The notes under the pieces were generated by a model that saw only the letters and a program-made list of their open reading frames with translations, did no database searches and was not told where the DNA came from. A stretch of 64,000 nucleotides of DNA from Kribbella jiaozuonensis (GTDB lineage: Bacteria > Actinomycetota > Actinomycetes > Propionibacteriales > Kribbellaceae): contig NZ_SZPZ01000006.1 of assembly GCF_005233875.1 (NCBI RefSeq), forward strand, positions 62,001 to 126,000, read 5' to 3'. This document shows positions 1 to 8,080 of the stretch, piece after piece. Within the stretch, counting starts at the first letter, position 1, and every line of letters begins with the position of its first letter. The position numbers and the translations under genes were made by a program.

Positions 1-2
1 GT

Positions 3-587
3 CAGTACCGCCCGGCGTTGACGGACGCGACCACGCAGCCCCGGCCGTACCGAGCGGACGGCATCCCGCTCTGGCACGGGTCGGCGTCGTCGACGGAGTC
101 CACCGAGCTGGCGGCCAAGTGGGGAGACCCGCTGTTCTCGGCGAACGGGTTCCACCCGCTGGAGAAGTACGCCGGGTTGATCCGGCACTACCGGGAGCGC
201 TGGGAGGCGTACGGGCGCGATCCCGCGGACGCTGTCGTCGGAGCGGGGTTCAACGGGCTCTACGTGCGGAAGAGCTCGCAGGAGGCGGTCGAGGGGTACC
301 GGCCGATCTTCGACGCGTTCATGGACTCACCGGGAGCACGGCACAACCAGCTGCCGTTCCGGACGCTGGAGGAGTTCCTCGAGGGCGGATCGGTGCTGGT
401 CGGGTCGCCGGAGCAGGTGATCGACAAGTTCGGCCGGTACCAGGAGGCATTTGGCCACGAGCTGTCCGGCATCTCGCTGGAGGTCGCCGGACTCCCGGAG
501 GACGAGAACCGGGAGTCCGTCGAGACCTTCGTCACTGAGGTCATGCCAGTACTGCGCTCGTCGTACCCGAGCCGCGTCTGGTCCTAG
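3..587 (+). CDS. LLM-class flavin-dependent oxidoreductase, C-terminal part
   Basis: This is the C-terminal ~195 residues of a luciferase-like (LLM) flavin oxidoreductase; the 5' part lies outside the window. The frame is open to the window edge and there is no convincing start, so the TTG at 18 is probably internal. The segment GSPEQVIDKF near the C-terminus is typical of the family, which uses reduced FMN or F420 to act on small organic substrates. Full-length members have about 330-350 residues. The substrate cannot be inferred. The stop overlaps the convergent DUF899 gene by 4 nt. Confidence 0.8.
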   Translation, partial: QYRPALTDATTQPRPYRADGIPLWHGSASSTESTELAAKWGDPLFSANGFHPLEKYAGLIRHYRERWEAYGRDPADAVVGAGFNGLYVRKSSQEAVEGYRPIFDAFMDSPGARHNQLPFRTLEEFLEGGSVLVGSPEQVIDKFGRYQEAFGHELSGISLEVAGLPEDENRESVETFVTEVMPVLRSSYPSRVWS

Positions 588-1207
588 CCGTACGTCGGCT
601 CCTGCGGCCAGCCTTCGGGGGAGTCCTCCCAGTCCTCCTGGCGGCCGTACGGCGCGTGGTCGAGGAGGTGGTTCACGAACAGCAGACGGTCGACGCCGCG
701 CGAGCCGGTCGAGTAGGTGCGGTACACGGTGTCGCCGTCACGCAGGAACATGTTGAGCAGGAACCCGCCGCCCGCGCCGCAGTCGGCGGAGAACGACGTA
801 CCCGCAGATGAGGCGAACGGGATGTCCCAGCCCATCTTGGTCCAGTAGCCGGCCATCTGGTCGATCGGCATGTCAGAGACGGTCGCCCAGGCCAGGCCGC
901 TCCGTTCCAGCAGGTCGAGGTTGCTGACGTGCTTGGTGAAGTGCGTGCAGCCCGGGCAGAAGTGGTCCGGGCCGGAGTGCATGAACTGGTAGAGCGCGAG
1001 CTGCTGCTGGTCGCCGAACAGCTCCCGCAGCGTCACCGGCCCGTCCGGCCCGGTAAACGTGTACTCCCCGAACTCGACCATCGGCAGCCGCCGGCGCTGC
1101 GCGGCGAGCCGGTCCTGCTCCCGGGTGGCCGCCTTCTCCGCGACCAGCAGCTCCGCACGAGCCTTCTCCCACTCCTCGGCCGAGACAACTGTCGGCATTG
1201 CAGTCAT
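584..1207 (-). CDS. DUF899 thioredoxin-like family protein
   Basis: A 207-residue protein of the DUF899 family, which has a thioredoxin-like fold. An N-terminal helix (about residues 10-40) precedes a block ending in HFCPGCTHF, with a CxxC-type CPGC motif near residues 84-87 that could be redox active. The C-terminal part includes the aromatic/glycine block around GWDIPFASSAGTSF. The ATG at 1207 follows a good AAGGAAGG ribosome-binding site 5-6 nt upstream, so this start is preferred to the ATG at 1198. The biochemical role of the family is not established. It appears to be a single gene, convergent with the LLM oxidoreductase. Confidence 0.8.
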   Translation of the reverse strand: MTAMPTVVSAEEWEKARAELLVAEKAATREQDRLAAQRRRLPMVEFGEYTFTGPDGPVTLRELFGDQQQLALYQFMHSGPDHFCPGCTHFTKHVSNLDLLERSGLAWATVSDMPIDQMAGYWTKMGWDIPFASSAGTSFSADCGAGGGFLLNMFLRDGDTVYRTYSTGSRGVDRLLFVNHLLDHAPYGRQEDWEDSPEGWPQEPTYG

Positions 1208-1362
1208 AGCTGTCCTTCCTTCTTCTGGGTCCTACTGGTACGACGGAGCCGCCCGGGCCCTCTCGACATCCGGATCCGGGTGAAAATCTGGTCAGAAGCA
1301 CTCCGCGGAACCGGTATGCTTTCCGGGACGGACTGAGGGGCACGCAGGGTCGGCCGGCTCGA

Positions 1363-1391
1363 TTTCACATCGGGGTGGCGGACCGTGTAAT
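1363..1391 (+). promoter_or_regulatory. Candidate promoter of the tRNA-Thr/tRNA-Met/rpmG cluster
   Basis: TTTCAC (1363-1368) and TGTAAT (1386-1391) are separated by 17 bp and end 15 bp before the tRNA-Thr 5' end. This is a plausible housekeeping-sigma promoter from spacing and position only. Confidence 0.4.
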
Positions 1392-1406
1392 CTCTCTCCT
1401 CGGCCC

Positions 1407-1479
1407 GCCCCTTTAGCTCAGTCGGCAGAGCGTCTCCATGGTAAGGAGAAGGTCTACGGTTCGATTCCGTAAAGGGGCT
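1407..1479 (+). tRNA. tRNA-Thr (GGT anticodon)
   Basis: A 73-nt cloverleaf. The acceptor arms GCCCCTT and AAGGGGC pair perfectly, the D stem is GCTC/GAGC, the anticodon stem is TCTCC/GGAGA with loop ATGGTAA (anticodon GGT), and the T arm has the TTCGATT loop. No CCA is encoded. It lies 45 bp before tRNA-Met and upstream of rpmG, a linkage common in actinobacteria. Confidence 0.96.
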
Positions 1480-1490
1480 CGGAGAACGGC

Positions 1491-1510
1491 ATCCCACCTT
1501 CGGGTGGGAT
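1491..1510 (+). terminator. UUCG-capped hairpin between two tRNA genes
   Basis: ATCCCACC and GGTGGGAT form a perfect 8-bp stem closed by a TTCG tetraloop, an exceptionally stable cap. No T-tract follows, so it may be a processing signal or an intrinsic terminator of the tRNA-Thr transcript. Confidence 0.55.
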
Positions 1511-1524
1511 CGCTCACCTCACCC

Positions 1525-1598
1525 GGCGGGGTAGCTCAGGTGGTTAGAGCACACGGCTCATAATCGTGGTGTCGCGGGTTCGACTCCCGCCCCCGCTA
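1525..1598 (+). tRNA. tRNA-Met (CAT anticodon), elongator type
   Basis: A 74-nt cloverleaf. The acceptor GGCGGGG pairs with CCCCGCT (one G-T), D stem GCTC/GAGC, anticodon stem CACGG/TCGTG, loop CTCATAA with anticodon CAT, T stem GCGGG/CCCGC. It lacks the three G-C pairs of initiator tRNA above the anticodon and has a paired 1-72 position, so it is an elongator Met tRNA. A tRNA-Ile2 with modified CAT cannot be excluded, but synteny with rpmG favours Met. Confidence 0.93.
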
Positions 1599-1662
1599 CC
1601 GAATCAGTTCTTTCGAGAGTGCGATCACCCAAGTTGCGTACTCATTACATGAAGAGGTAGCA

Positions 1663-1830
1663 GTGGCCAAGTCGACCGACATCCGCCCGAAGATCACGCT
1701 GGCATGCACGGTGTGCAAGGAGCGGAACTACATCACCAAGAAGAACCGGCGCAACGACCCGGACCGTCTTGAGCTGAAGAAGTACTGCCACCGGTGCAAC
1801 GACCACACCGACCACCGCGAGACCCGCTGA
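1663..1830 (+). CDS. rpmG: 50S ribosomal protein L33, zinc-binding (C+) form
   Basis: A 55-residue ribosomal L33 starting at GTG 1663 behind GAGG at 1653-1656. Four cysteines are arranged as CTVC (residues 13-16) and CHRC (about 40-43), the zinc ribbon of C+ L33 proteins. Many actinobacteria also carry a cysteine-free paralogue used under zinc limitation, so C+ copies can be under zinc control. It follows two tRNA genes and precedes the had/murB block, the usual actinobacterial order, and a strong hairpin terminator follows. Confidence 0.96.
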   Translation: MAKSTDIRPKITLACTVCKERNYITKKNRRNDPDRLELKKYCHRCNDHTDHRETR

Positions 1831-1846
1831 CCTCAGCATCTTCGCG

Positions 1847-1878
1847 AGGGCCGCTTCGGATTGCCGAAGCGGCCCTTT
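1847..1878 (+). terminator. Intrinsic terminator downstream of rpmG
   Basis: AGGGCCGCTTCGG and CCGAAGCGGCCCT form a perfect 13-bp stem with an ATTG loop, followed by a short T run. It ends the tRNA-rpmG transcript. Confidence 0.85.
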
Positions 1879-1887
1879 GCTGTGCCC

Positions 1888-2655
1888 TCAAACGGTCAGG
1901 ATCGGGCGGCCGCCCTCGTAGGCGGTGAGACGCTCGTCACGCGGAGTGAGACAGCAGGAGCCGCAGAGCGTGCCCTTGCCGACCTCGCTCGTGTAGTACA
2001 GACAGCAGGTGTTGCGCAGGTAGACGAGCTTCCCGGCGGCGATCTCCACCTCTCCGAGTCTCGCCAGTCCACCCGGCGCTTTGGTGGAGAAGGTGCGCCA
2101 ACGGTCGAGCAGGTACTCCGGTCGCACGGTGACCTCCTCGCGGGTCGCCGCGCAGAAACCCATCGCGCATCCGGCCGCGACTCCGCCGTGGAGCTGGCGA
2201 AGCCCGGCCCGCGTCCGCTGGTGCAGCTCCTCGGACAGCGCGAGCAGGTGCTGGCGGAGTACGACGTCGTACAGCGTCTCCAGCCCGCCGGGGAGGAAGG
2301 TGGCGGAGCGTATGGCGACCGCTGCGATGCCGTGGCCCTCGTGTGGGCGGACCCAGAGGTTCTGCGGGCGGATGTCGAGGACGCGGCCCTCCAGCGCCCA
2401 GAGCAGCAGCGCGGTCGCAGGTGCGCGGCCGGCGTAGAACGAGAGCATGCTCAGCGCGTTCGCGTGGGCGGTGCGGTGGTTGCTGGCCTCGTCGTCACGC
2501 TTGAGCAGCTCGGTGAGCTCAGGGCTGCCGGGCTCCAGAATCCGGTCCACGCGCAGCCATTCGTCGCCCTCCGGCGCACCGACCTCGAGCTGGTACCGCG
2601 GGGCGTATTTCGCGAGCGCCGCCACTGCCGTCACCTGATCAAACCCTTCTGGCAT
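1888..2655 (-). CDS. FhuF-like (2Fe-2S) ferric iron reductase family protein
   Basis: A 255-residue protein with a C-terminal cysteine cluster beginning near residue 217: CC, 12 residues, then CGSCC. It resembles the C-terminal 2Fe-2S ligand motif of FhuF-type siderophore-iron reductases, which normally space the pairs by about ten residues. The likely role is cytosolic reductive release of iron from ferric siderophores. The ATG at 2655 is preferred over one at 2721, which would run into the divergent hadA start region. There is no strong Shine-Dalgarno. No siderophore transport gene is adjacent, so the function rests on the C-terminal motif. Confidence 0.65.
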   Translation of the reverse strand: MPEGFDQVTAVAALAKYAPRYQLEVGAPEGDEWLRVDRILEPGSPELTELLKRDDEASNHRTAHANALSMLSFYAGRAPATALLLWALEGRVLDIRPQNLWVRPHEGHGIAAVAIRSATFLPGGLETLYDVVLRQHLLALSEELHQRTRAGLRQLHGGVAAGCAMGFCAATREEVTVRPEYLLDRWRTFSTKAPGGLARLGEVEIAAGKLVYLRNTCCLYYTSEVGKGTLCGSCCLTPRDERLTAYEGGRPILTV

Positions 2656-2704
2656 CGTGGGCGGCGGAAACCCGGGGCCCAGTCTGCCAGTAGGCTTCGG
2701 GGAT

Positions 2705-3127
2705 ATGACGATCGACGCCACGATGGTCGGCCGGAGCTACGCGGCCGCCGAGTCCTACCAGGTCGGCCGGGAGAAGATCCGCGAGTTCGCCGATGCGATC
2801 GGCGACCCCAACCCGGCGTACCGCGGTGATGACGCGGTGGCGCCGCCGACGTTCGCGTTCATGCTCGGCAGCCGCGCGCTGGAGCAGCTGCTGAACGACG
2901 AGGAGCTCGGCCTGCGGCTGGACCGGATCGTGCACGGCGCGCAGAAGTTCAGCTACACCCGCCCGATCAAGGCCGGCGACGACATCGCCGCGACCGCGAC
3001 CATCACCACCGTCCGCAAGGCCGGTGACGTCGAGGTGATCATGTACGAGACCGCCCTGACCACCGTCGACGGCGACCCGATCGCCACGTCGACGTCGACG
3101 ATCTCGCACAACCGGGGTGAATCGTGA
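2705..3127 (+). CDS. hadA: (3R)-hydroxyacyl-ACP dehydratase, HadA-like subunit
   Basis: A 140-residue MaoC-like hotdog protein, the non-catalytic partner subunit of a fatty-acid elongation dehydratase. The N-terminal YQVGREKIREFADAIGDPNP block is typical of HadA. ATG 2705 is chosen because the longer reading (from 2657) runs through the promoter region. It overlaps hadB by 4 nt (GTGA), indicating translational coupling. In mycobacteria the hadABC genes occupy the same place beside rpmG; here only hadA and hadB are present and murB follows. Confidence 0.88.
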   Translation: MTIDATMVGRSYAAAESYQVGREKIREFADAIGDPNPAYRGDDAVAPPTFAFMLGSRALEQLLNDEELGLRLDRIVHGAQKFSYTRPIKAGDDIAATATITTVRKAGDVEVIMYETALTTVDGDPIATSTSTISHNRGES

Positions 3128-3525
3128 TCGAGGTAGGCACCGAGCTTCCGCCGCTGACCGTCACGTTCCGGCGCGACGACCTGGTCCGGTATGCCGGGGC
3201 CAGCGGCGACTTCAACCCGATCCACTGGAGCGACCGGATGGCCGGCGCGCTCGGTCTGCCCGGCGTGATCGCGCACGGCATGCTGACGATGGCGTCCGCG
3301 GTACGCGTCGTCACGGACTGGATCCCGGATCCGGCCGACCTGATCGAGTACGGCGTGCGGTTCACCAAGCCCGTCGTCGTACCGGATGACGACAAGGGTG
3401 TGAACGTGACGTTCTCCGCGAAGGTCGACAAGGTCGCGGAGGGGCGGGCCGAGATCGACATCACGGCGGTTGCCGGCGAGGAGAAGGTGCTCGGCCGGGC
3501 CAGGGCGGTCGTGCGCGTCCAGTGA
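3124..3525 (+). CDS. hadB: (3R)-hydroxyacyl-ACP dehydratase, HadB-like catalytic subunit
   Basis: A 133-residue MaoC/hotdog protein with the catalytic signature in SGDFNPIHWSD: Asp29 and His34 match the Asp/His pair of R-specific hydratases. The heterodimer with HadA would dehydrate 3-hydroxyacyl-ACP in FAS-II. The GTG start overlaps the hadA stop, and the stop overlaps the murB GTG by 4 nt, so the three genes are coupled. Length is normal for the family. Confidence 0.9.
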   Translation: MIEVGTELPPLTVTFRRDDLVRYAGASGDFNPIHWSDRMAGALGLPGVIAHGMLTMASAVRVVTDWIPDPADLIEYGVRFTKPVVVPDDDKGVNVTFSAKVDKVAEGRAEIDITAVAGEEKVLGRARAVVRVQ

Positions 3526-4547
3526 GAACGCATGTGTCGCTGGCCGACTACACCACGCTGCGGATCGGCGGGTTGGCCGACAAGTTCGTCGAGGTCAGCA
3601 CCGAGGACGACCTGATCACCGCGGTCCGCGACGCGGACGCCGCCGAGGAACCGGTGCTGTTGCTGTCGGGTGGCAGCAACGTGGTGATCGGCGACGACGG
3701 GTTCCGCGGGACCGTCATCAAGATCGCGACGTCGGGGATCCGGGTCAATTCGGATATGTGCTCCGGCGCGATGGTGCACATCGCCGCCGGCGAGGACTGG
3801 GACGGCGTCGTACAGCGCGCGATCGCTGAGGAGTGGAGCGGGCTCGAGTCGATGTCCGGGATCCCCGGGCTGACTGGATCGACACCGGTGCAGAACGTCG
3901 GGGCTTATGGGCACGAGGTCGCGGAGACGATCGCTTCGGTGCGGGTGTTCGACCGGGTGGCCGGCGAGGTGCGCACCGTGTTTGCCGCCGACTGCGGCTT
4001 CAGCTACCGCAACTCCCGCTTCAAGGCGGATCCGTCGCGGTATGTGGTCCTCGAGGTCACGTTCCAGCTGACGCTGGGCGACCTGTCCGCGGAGGTCGGG
4101 TACGCCGAACTGGCCCGCGTCCTCGACGTCGAACCAGGCTCCCGCGCGCCGATGACGGAGGTCCGCGAGGCCGTCCTCGGCCTACGCCGCAGCAAAGGCA
4201 TGGTCCTGGACCCGCTCGACCACGACACCTGGAGCGCCGGCTCCTTCTTCACCAACCCCATCCTCGACACCCCCGCCGAGGTCCCCGCCGGCGCACCCCA
4301 ATGGCCCCAACCCGACGGCCGCGTAAAAACCAGCGCCGCCTGGCTGATAGAACACGCCGGCGTCTCCAAGGGCTACACCATCGGCGCCGCCGCAGTCTCC
4401 TCCAAACACACCCTCGCCCTAACCAACCAAGGCGGAGCCACCACCAAAGAACTCCTCACCCTGGCCACCCACGTCCGATCCCAGGTCCAACAGGCCTTCG
4501 GCATCACCCTGATCAACGAACCCGTCCTGGTGAACTGCTCGCTGTAA
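3522..4547 (+). CDS. murB: UDP-N-acetylenolpyruvoylglucosamine reductase
   Basis: A 341-residue type I MurB, the NADPH-dependent FAD enzyme that reduces UDP-GlcNAc-enolpyruvate to UDP-MurNAc in peptidoglycan synthesis. The N-terminal FAD_binding_4 domain carries LLSGGSNVVIGD and the GIPGLTGSTPVQNVGAYG block. The C-terminal MurB_C domain carries AGSFFTNP (catalytic Ser) and the final NEPVLVN (Glu). It starts at GTG 3522, overlapping hadB. The last ~400 nt have strongly C-rich, G-poor codon choice unlike the 5' half, but the protein motifs are intact. Confidence 0.95.
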   Translation: MRTHVSLADYTTLRIGGLADKFVEVSTEDDLITAVRDADAAEEPVLLLSGGSNVVIGDDGFRGTVIKIATSGIRVNSDMCSGAMVHIAAGEDWDGVVQRAIAEEWSGLESMSGIPGLTGSTPVQNVGAYGHEVAETIASVRVFDRVAGEVRTVFAADCGFSYRNSRFKADPSRYVVLEVTFQLTLGDLSAEVGYAELARVLDVEPGSRAPMTEVREAVLGLRRSKGMVLDPLDHDTWSAGSFFTNPILDTPAEVPAGAPQWPQPDGRVKTSAAWLIEHAGVSKGYTIGAAAVSSKHTLALTNQGGATTKELLTLATHVRSQVQQAFGITLINEPVLVNCSL

Positions 4548-4613
4548 GTCGGTGAGCTTGTTGGGTCGGCCTGTGCCGCGCCGGCTTGTGCAACCCAGCT
4601 CCGGGGCCTGGTT

Positions 4614-4659
4614 CCGTCCGTGACCGCGGTCAGTTGATGCCGACCGCGGTCACGGACGG
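4614..4659 (+). terminator. Perfect 18-bp inverted repeat after murB
   Basis: Arms CCGTCCGTGACCGCGGTC (4614-4631) and its exact complement (4642-4659) flank a 10-nt loop. Each arm contains the 10-bp palindrome GACCGCGGTC, so the site is both a hairpin and a pair of identical dyads. It sits 66 bp after the murB stop in a 488-bp gene-free stretch (4548-5035) with no other recognisable gene. A terminator is most likely despite no T-tract; a protein-binding dyad is the alternative. Confidence 0.6.
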
Positions 4660-4957
4660 CCTCCCACATCGCGTGCGGCCACAGGCTCCGGGGTGAGGCC
4701 TCGACTGCCCCGGTCCTCCAGGGGTGGAAGTTATCCGGGGGATCGCAGTCACCCCGGGATTCGCAGTCACACCAGGCCCGCAGTCGCGCGACGAGAGTCA
4801 CCCGCGACGACGGTTCCCGCACGACGGCGCCGGCCTAGTTGTCGCACGCGGGCGGCAGCCCGCAACTCGCGGCGGAGGAGCGGAGCGACGACAGAGCGGC
4901 TGCGTAGCCCGCCGGGGTCGACGTACCTGGTCGGACGCGGGTGCCGGCGTACCTGGG

Positions 4958-5016
4958 TGAAAAAGTTTTGCAGAGGGGGTTCACAGGGGCGGGTTGGGTG
5001 GCTAATCTTTTGCAGA
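4958..5016 (+). promoter_or_regulatory. Candidate operator pair before the sugar ABC operon
   Basis: A 15-bp imperfect dyad TGAAAAAGTTTTGCA (4958-4972) and a second TTTTGCAGA copy (5008-5016) lie upstream of the binding-protein GTG at 5036. The two TTTTGCAGA copies are exactly 42 bp apart, four helical turns. The AT-rich dyad stands out in this GC-rich DNA and is a plausible site for the RpiR regulator encoded in the operon. Confidence 0.4.
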
Positions 5017-5035
5017 AATTGGTGGGAGGTGGAGT

Positions 5036-6340
5036 GTGAGGCGTAAAAGATTTTCTCGGCGGGAGGTTCTTGCCGGGGTGGGTGCGGGGTTGGCGGCTGC
5101 TGTGGTGCCGGGGTGTGCGGCGGGCGGTGGAGGCGGGCGGTCGGGGGCTTTGCAGGTTTGGGGTGGGGTGCCGGCGGCGTCGGGGCCGGGGGATGTGGTG
5201 AAGGCGTTTCGGGAGAAGTTTCCGCAGTACGACGTGAACTACACGCGGTTCGTGAACGACGATCGCGGCAACCTCAAGCTCGACACCGCGCTGCAGGGTG
5301 GCGTCGACATCGACGTGTACTTCACCTATTCGCAGGGCGCGATGGCGCTCAGGGCCGGGTCCGGACTGGCGGCGGACCTGACTGATCGCGTGACTAACGA
5401 CCCGGACCTGAAGGTGTTCCTCGACACCGAGCAGCCGCGGTCGTACATCGACAACGGCAAGGTGAAGGCGCTCGCCACCGCGCGCGAGCCGTTCTTCGTG
5501 TTGTTCAACGAGAAGCTCCGGCAGCAGGCCGGCGTCGACCTCCCGGACTCGTGGACGATCGACGAGTTCCGCAGTACGGCGAAGCGGCTGACCACCGGCA
5601 AGACCGTCGGCGCCTACACGGTCCCCGACATCGCCCGGATCGCTCTCGGACCCAACTACTGGTACGACGGCAACCGCAGCAACTTCGGCGACCCGCACTT
5701 CGAGCAGGGCTTCCGGGTCGGCCGCGAGATGATCGCCGACGGTACGGCGTTCCCGTGGACCGAGGTCCTCGCCCGCCACCTCGACGCGTACCAGCAGAAC
5801 TCGTTCCTGACCGAGGAGTTCCACCTCTGGTCGACCGCGCCGTTCAACCTGCGCTACCTGTACGACGCGAAGAAGTACCCGCACGACTTCAAGGTCGCGT
5901 TCGCCCCGTCGCCGACCGTCGACGGCAAGGACTGGAACGGCGGCTCGTACAGCAACTTCATCATGATCAACCCGAAGTCGCCGAAGTTCGAGGCGGCCTG
6001 GGCGTTCGTGAAGTTCTGGCTGACCGAGGGCGCGACGCCGATGCTCAAGGGCGGCAAGCTGCCCGCGCTCGGCGGTGTCACCGACGACCAGGTGATCACC
6101 GGCATGCTCGGCAAGGAGCCGGAGAAGTACTTCGACATGGACTCGTTCCGCCGCGTCGTACTCGAGGCGGATCCCAAGCTCGCGACCGACACCCGGCTGA
6201 CCGGGTTCCCGGAGATCACGCTCGCCGTGAAGCAGCAGCGCGACCTGTGCTGGCTGGGCGAGAAGGACCCGGGCGTCGCGATCCGTGAGGTACGGCGGCT
6301 CGCCGACGCCGCGATCGCCCGTAACGAGAGGAGGCCCTGA
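5036..6340 (+). CDS. ABC sugar transporter, extracellular binding lipoprotein
   Basis: A 434-residue family-1 solute-binding protein. The N-terminus has a twin-arginine signal (SRREVL at residues 7-12), a hydrophobic stretch and a lipobox VVPGC with Cys27, so it should be a Tat-exported lipoprotein. The rest is the usual two-lobed carbohydrate-binding fold. GTG 5036 follows GGGAGGTGGAG. The TGA overlaps the next ATG by 1 nt. The ligand is probably a mono- or oligosaccharide. The first ~180 nt are markedly G-rich. Confidence 0.9.
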   Translation: MRRKRFSRREVLAGVGAGLAAAVVPGCAAGGGGGRSGALQVWGGVPAASGPGDVVKAFREKFPQYDVNYTRFVNDDRGNLKLDTALQGGVDIDVYFTYSQGAMALRAGSGLAADLTDRVTNDPDLKVFLDTEQPRSYIDNGKVKALATAREPFFVLFNEKLRQQAGVDLPDSWTIDEFRSTAKRLTTGKTVGAYTVPDIARIALGPNYWYDGNRSNFGDPHFEQGFRVGREMIADGTAFPWTEVLARHLDAYQQNSFLTEEFHLWSTAPFNLRYLYDAKKYPHDFKVAFAPSPTVDGKDWNGGSYSNFIMINPKSPKFEAAWAFVKFWLTEGATPMLKGGKLPALGGVTDDQVITGMLGKEPEKYFDMDSFRRVVLEADPKLATDTRLTGFPEITLAVKQQRDLCWLGEKDPGVAIREVRRLADAAIARNERRP

Positions 6341-7269
6341 TGGCCACCGCAACCGTCGCGGCCGCACCGGCGGTCCGGACCGAGAAGGCGCCCGGGATCA
6401 AACCGCGCGGCTGGATCGGATTCCTGTTCATCGCGCCGAACCTGCTCGGCGTGGTCGCGTTCACTCTGATCCCGCTGATCAGCGTCGTCGTCCTCGCGTT
6501 CACCGACTGGAACCTGGTGTCCGGTCTCGGCGGCATCACCTTCAACGGCATCGACAACTTCGTCGCGATCGCCCGCGATCCCGGGTTCTGGCACGCGATC
6601 GGGCTGACGCTGGTGTACGTCGTGGTGTCCGTACCGCTCACCGTCGTCGGAGGACTCGCGCTCGGTATCGCGCTCAACCGCCCGCTGCCGGGTCGCGCCG
6701 TACTGCGGGCGATCTTCTTCCTCCCGTACATCGTCAACGTGGTCGCGATCGGCATGACCTGGCTGATGCTGATGAACCCGAAGGCCGGCCTGGTCAACAA
6801 GGTACTCGATGCCTTCGGCATCCAACCGGGCTGGTTCGCCTCGTCGCACTGGGCGCTGCCCGCGCTGATCGTGATGGCGATCTGGGGCGGTGTCGGGTAC
6901 TGCTCGCTGATCTACCTGTCCGCGCTGCAGGACGCACCGCGGCAGCTGTACGAAGCAGCCGACATCGACGGCGCGTCCGTCTGGGCGAAGTTCCGCGTGA
7001 TCACCTGGCCGTCGTTGCTGCCGACAACGATCTTCCTGTTGGTCACGCTGATCATCGGGGCATCGCAGGGCTTCGGTCTGATCGCACTGATCACGGCCGG
7101 CGGTCCCGGCGACTCGACCACGACGATCTCGTACTACATGTACCAAACAGGCTTCCAGTTCTACCGGTTCGGCTACGCATCGGCGATCGGCCTGGTGACG
7201 TTCGTCGGCGTACTCGTCCTGACTCTGCTCACCTGGCGGGCGCAGCGAGGGAGGGCCCTCAATGACTAA
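6340..7269 (+). CDS. ABC sugar transporter permease, MalF type
   Basis: A 309-residue inner-membrane permease of the binding-protein-dependent MalF family with six predicted transmembrane helices. The EAA loop (EAADIDGASVWAKFRVITWP, about residues 203-222), which docks the ATPase, is clear. Its end overlaps the second permease by 8 nt. No ATPase gene is in this operon; such actinobacterial systems usually share a housekeeping MsiK-type ATPase encoded elsewhere. Confidence 0.92.
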   Translation: MATATVAAAPAVRTEKAPGIKPRGWIGFLFIAPNLLGVVAFTLIPLISVVVLAFTDWNLVSGLGGITFNGIDNFVAIARDPGFWHAIGLTLVYVVVSVPLTVVGGLALGIALNRPLPGRAVLRAIFFLPYIVNVVAIGMTWLMLMNPKAGLVNKVLDAFGIQPGWFASSHWALPALIVMAIWGGVGYCSLIYLSALQDAPRQLYEAADIDGASVWAKFRVITWPSLLPTTIFLLVTLIIGASQGFGLIALITAGGPGDSTTTISYYMYQTGFQFYRFGYASAIGLVTFVGVLVLTLLTWRAQRGRALND

Positions 7270-8080
7270 GTCCAAGTGGTTGTGGGGGATCCCGTTGTGG
7301 ATCCTGGCGATCGCGTTCCTCGCGCCGTTCGCGTGGATGATCTCGACCGCGCTGAAGCCGGACGTGGACGCGTACAAGATCCCGATGCAGTGGATCCCGA
7401 ACCCGTTCCAATGGGACAACTTCACCACGGTGCTGTCCGGAGCGACCTCGGTACTCCCGGCGTTCGGGCGCTCGATCTTCGTCGCCGTACTCCGGGTCGC
7501 GGGCGAGCTGATCACCGCGACGATGGCCGGTTACGCCTTCGCGCGGATGTCGTTCAAGGGCCGCGACAAGTTGTTCCTGCTCTATCTCGCGACCGCGATC
7601 ATCCCGGCGCAGCTGCTGCTGGTGCCGCGGTTCATCTACTTCCAGAAGCTCGGGCTGTACGACACGCTCTGGGCGCTGATCCTGCCCGGCATGTTCACCG
7701 TGCTCGGCACGTTCCTGATGCGGCAGTTCTTCATCAGCCAGCCGGCCGAGTTCGCCGAAGCCGCGCGGATGGACGGCGCGAACGAATGGCGCGTTTTCAC
7801 CCGGATCTACTTGCCGTTGGCAACACCGGTGATGAGCGCGCTCGGCATCCTCGCGTTCGTCTGGTCATGGAACGACTACGAGACGCCGCTGGTGCTGATC
7901 AGCAACCCCGACCGCTACACGCTGCCGCTCAGCCTGACCAACTTCGTCGACGAACAGGGCCAGATCGCACCCGGCCTGACGATGGCCGCCTCGGTGATCT
8001 CGATCGTGCCGGTGCTGATCGTGTTCGTCGTCCTGCAGCGGCGGTTCATCGCCGCCATGACTCACACAGGGATCAAATGA
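7262..8080 (+). CDS. ABC sugar transporter permease, MalG type
   Basis: A 272-residue MalG-type permease and partner of the preceding one, with about six transmembrane segments. The EAA loop EAARMDGANEWRVFTRIYLP lies near residues 165-184. The ATG overlaps the upstream gene by 8 nt. The TGA overlaps the next ATG (ATGA), so expression is coupled to the unknown downstream protein. Confidence 0.92.
   Translation: MTKSKWLWGIPLWILAIAFLAPFAWMISTALKPDVDAYKIPMQWIPNPFQWDNFTTVLSGATSVLPAFGRSIFVAVLRVAGELITATMAGYAFARMSFKGRDKLFLLYLATAIIPAQLLLVPRFIYFQKLGLYDTLWALILPGMFTVLGTFLMRQFFISQPAEFAEAARMDGANEWRVFTRIYLPLATPVMSALGILAFVWSWNDYETPLVLISNPDRYTLPLSLTNFVDEQGQIAPGLTMAASVISIVPVLIVFVVLQRRFIAAMTHTGIK

Noticed and set aside
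4835..7515. Long minus-strand frames opposite the binding protein and first permease
   Set aside because: Arg/Asp/His-rich shadows; the plus-strand genes have clear signal, EAA loops and coupled starts.
7276..8076. In-frame N-terminal extension of the propeller-like protein (725 residues in all)
   Set aside because: It reads through the MalG-type permease gene in another frame; the ATGA junction at 8077 marks the real start.
5036..8080. Missing ABC ATPase considered as a gene loss
   Set aside because: Carbohydrate importers of this class in actinobacteria routinely share a distant MsiK-type ATPase.
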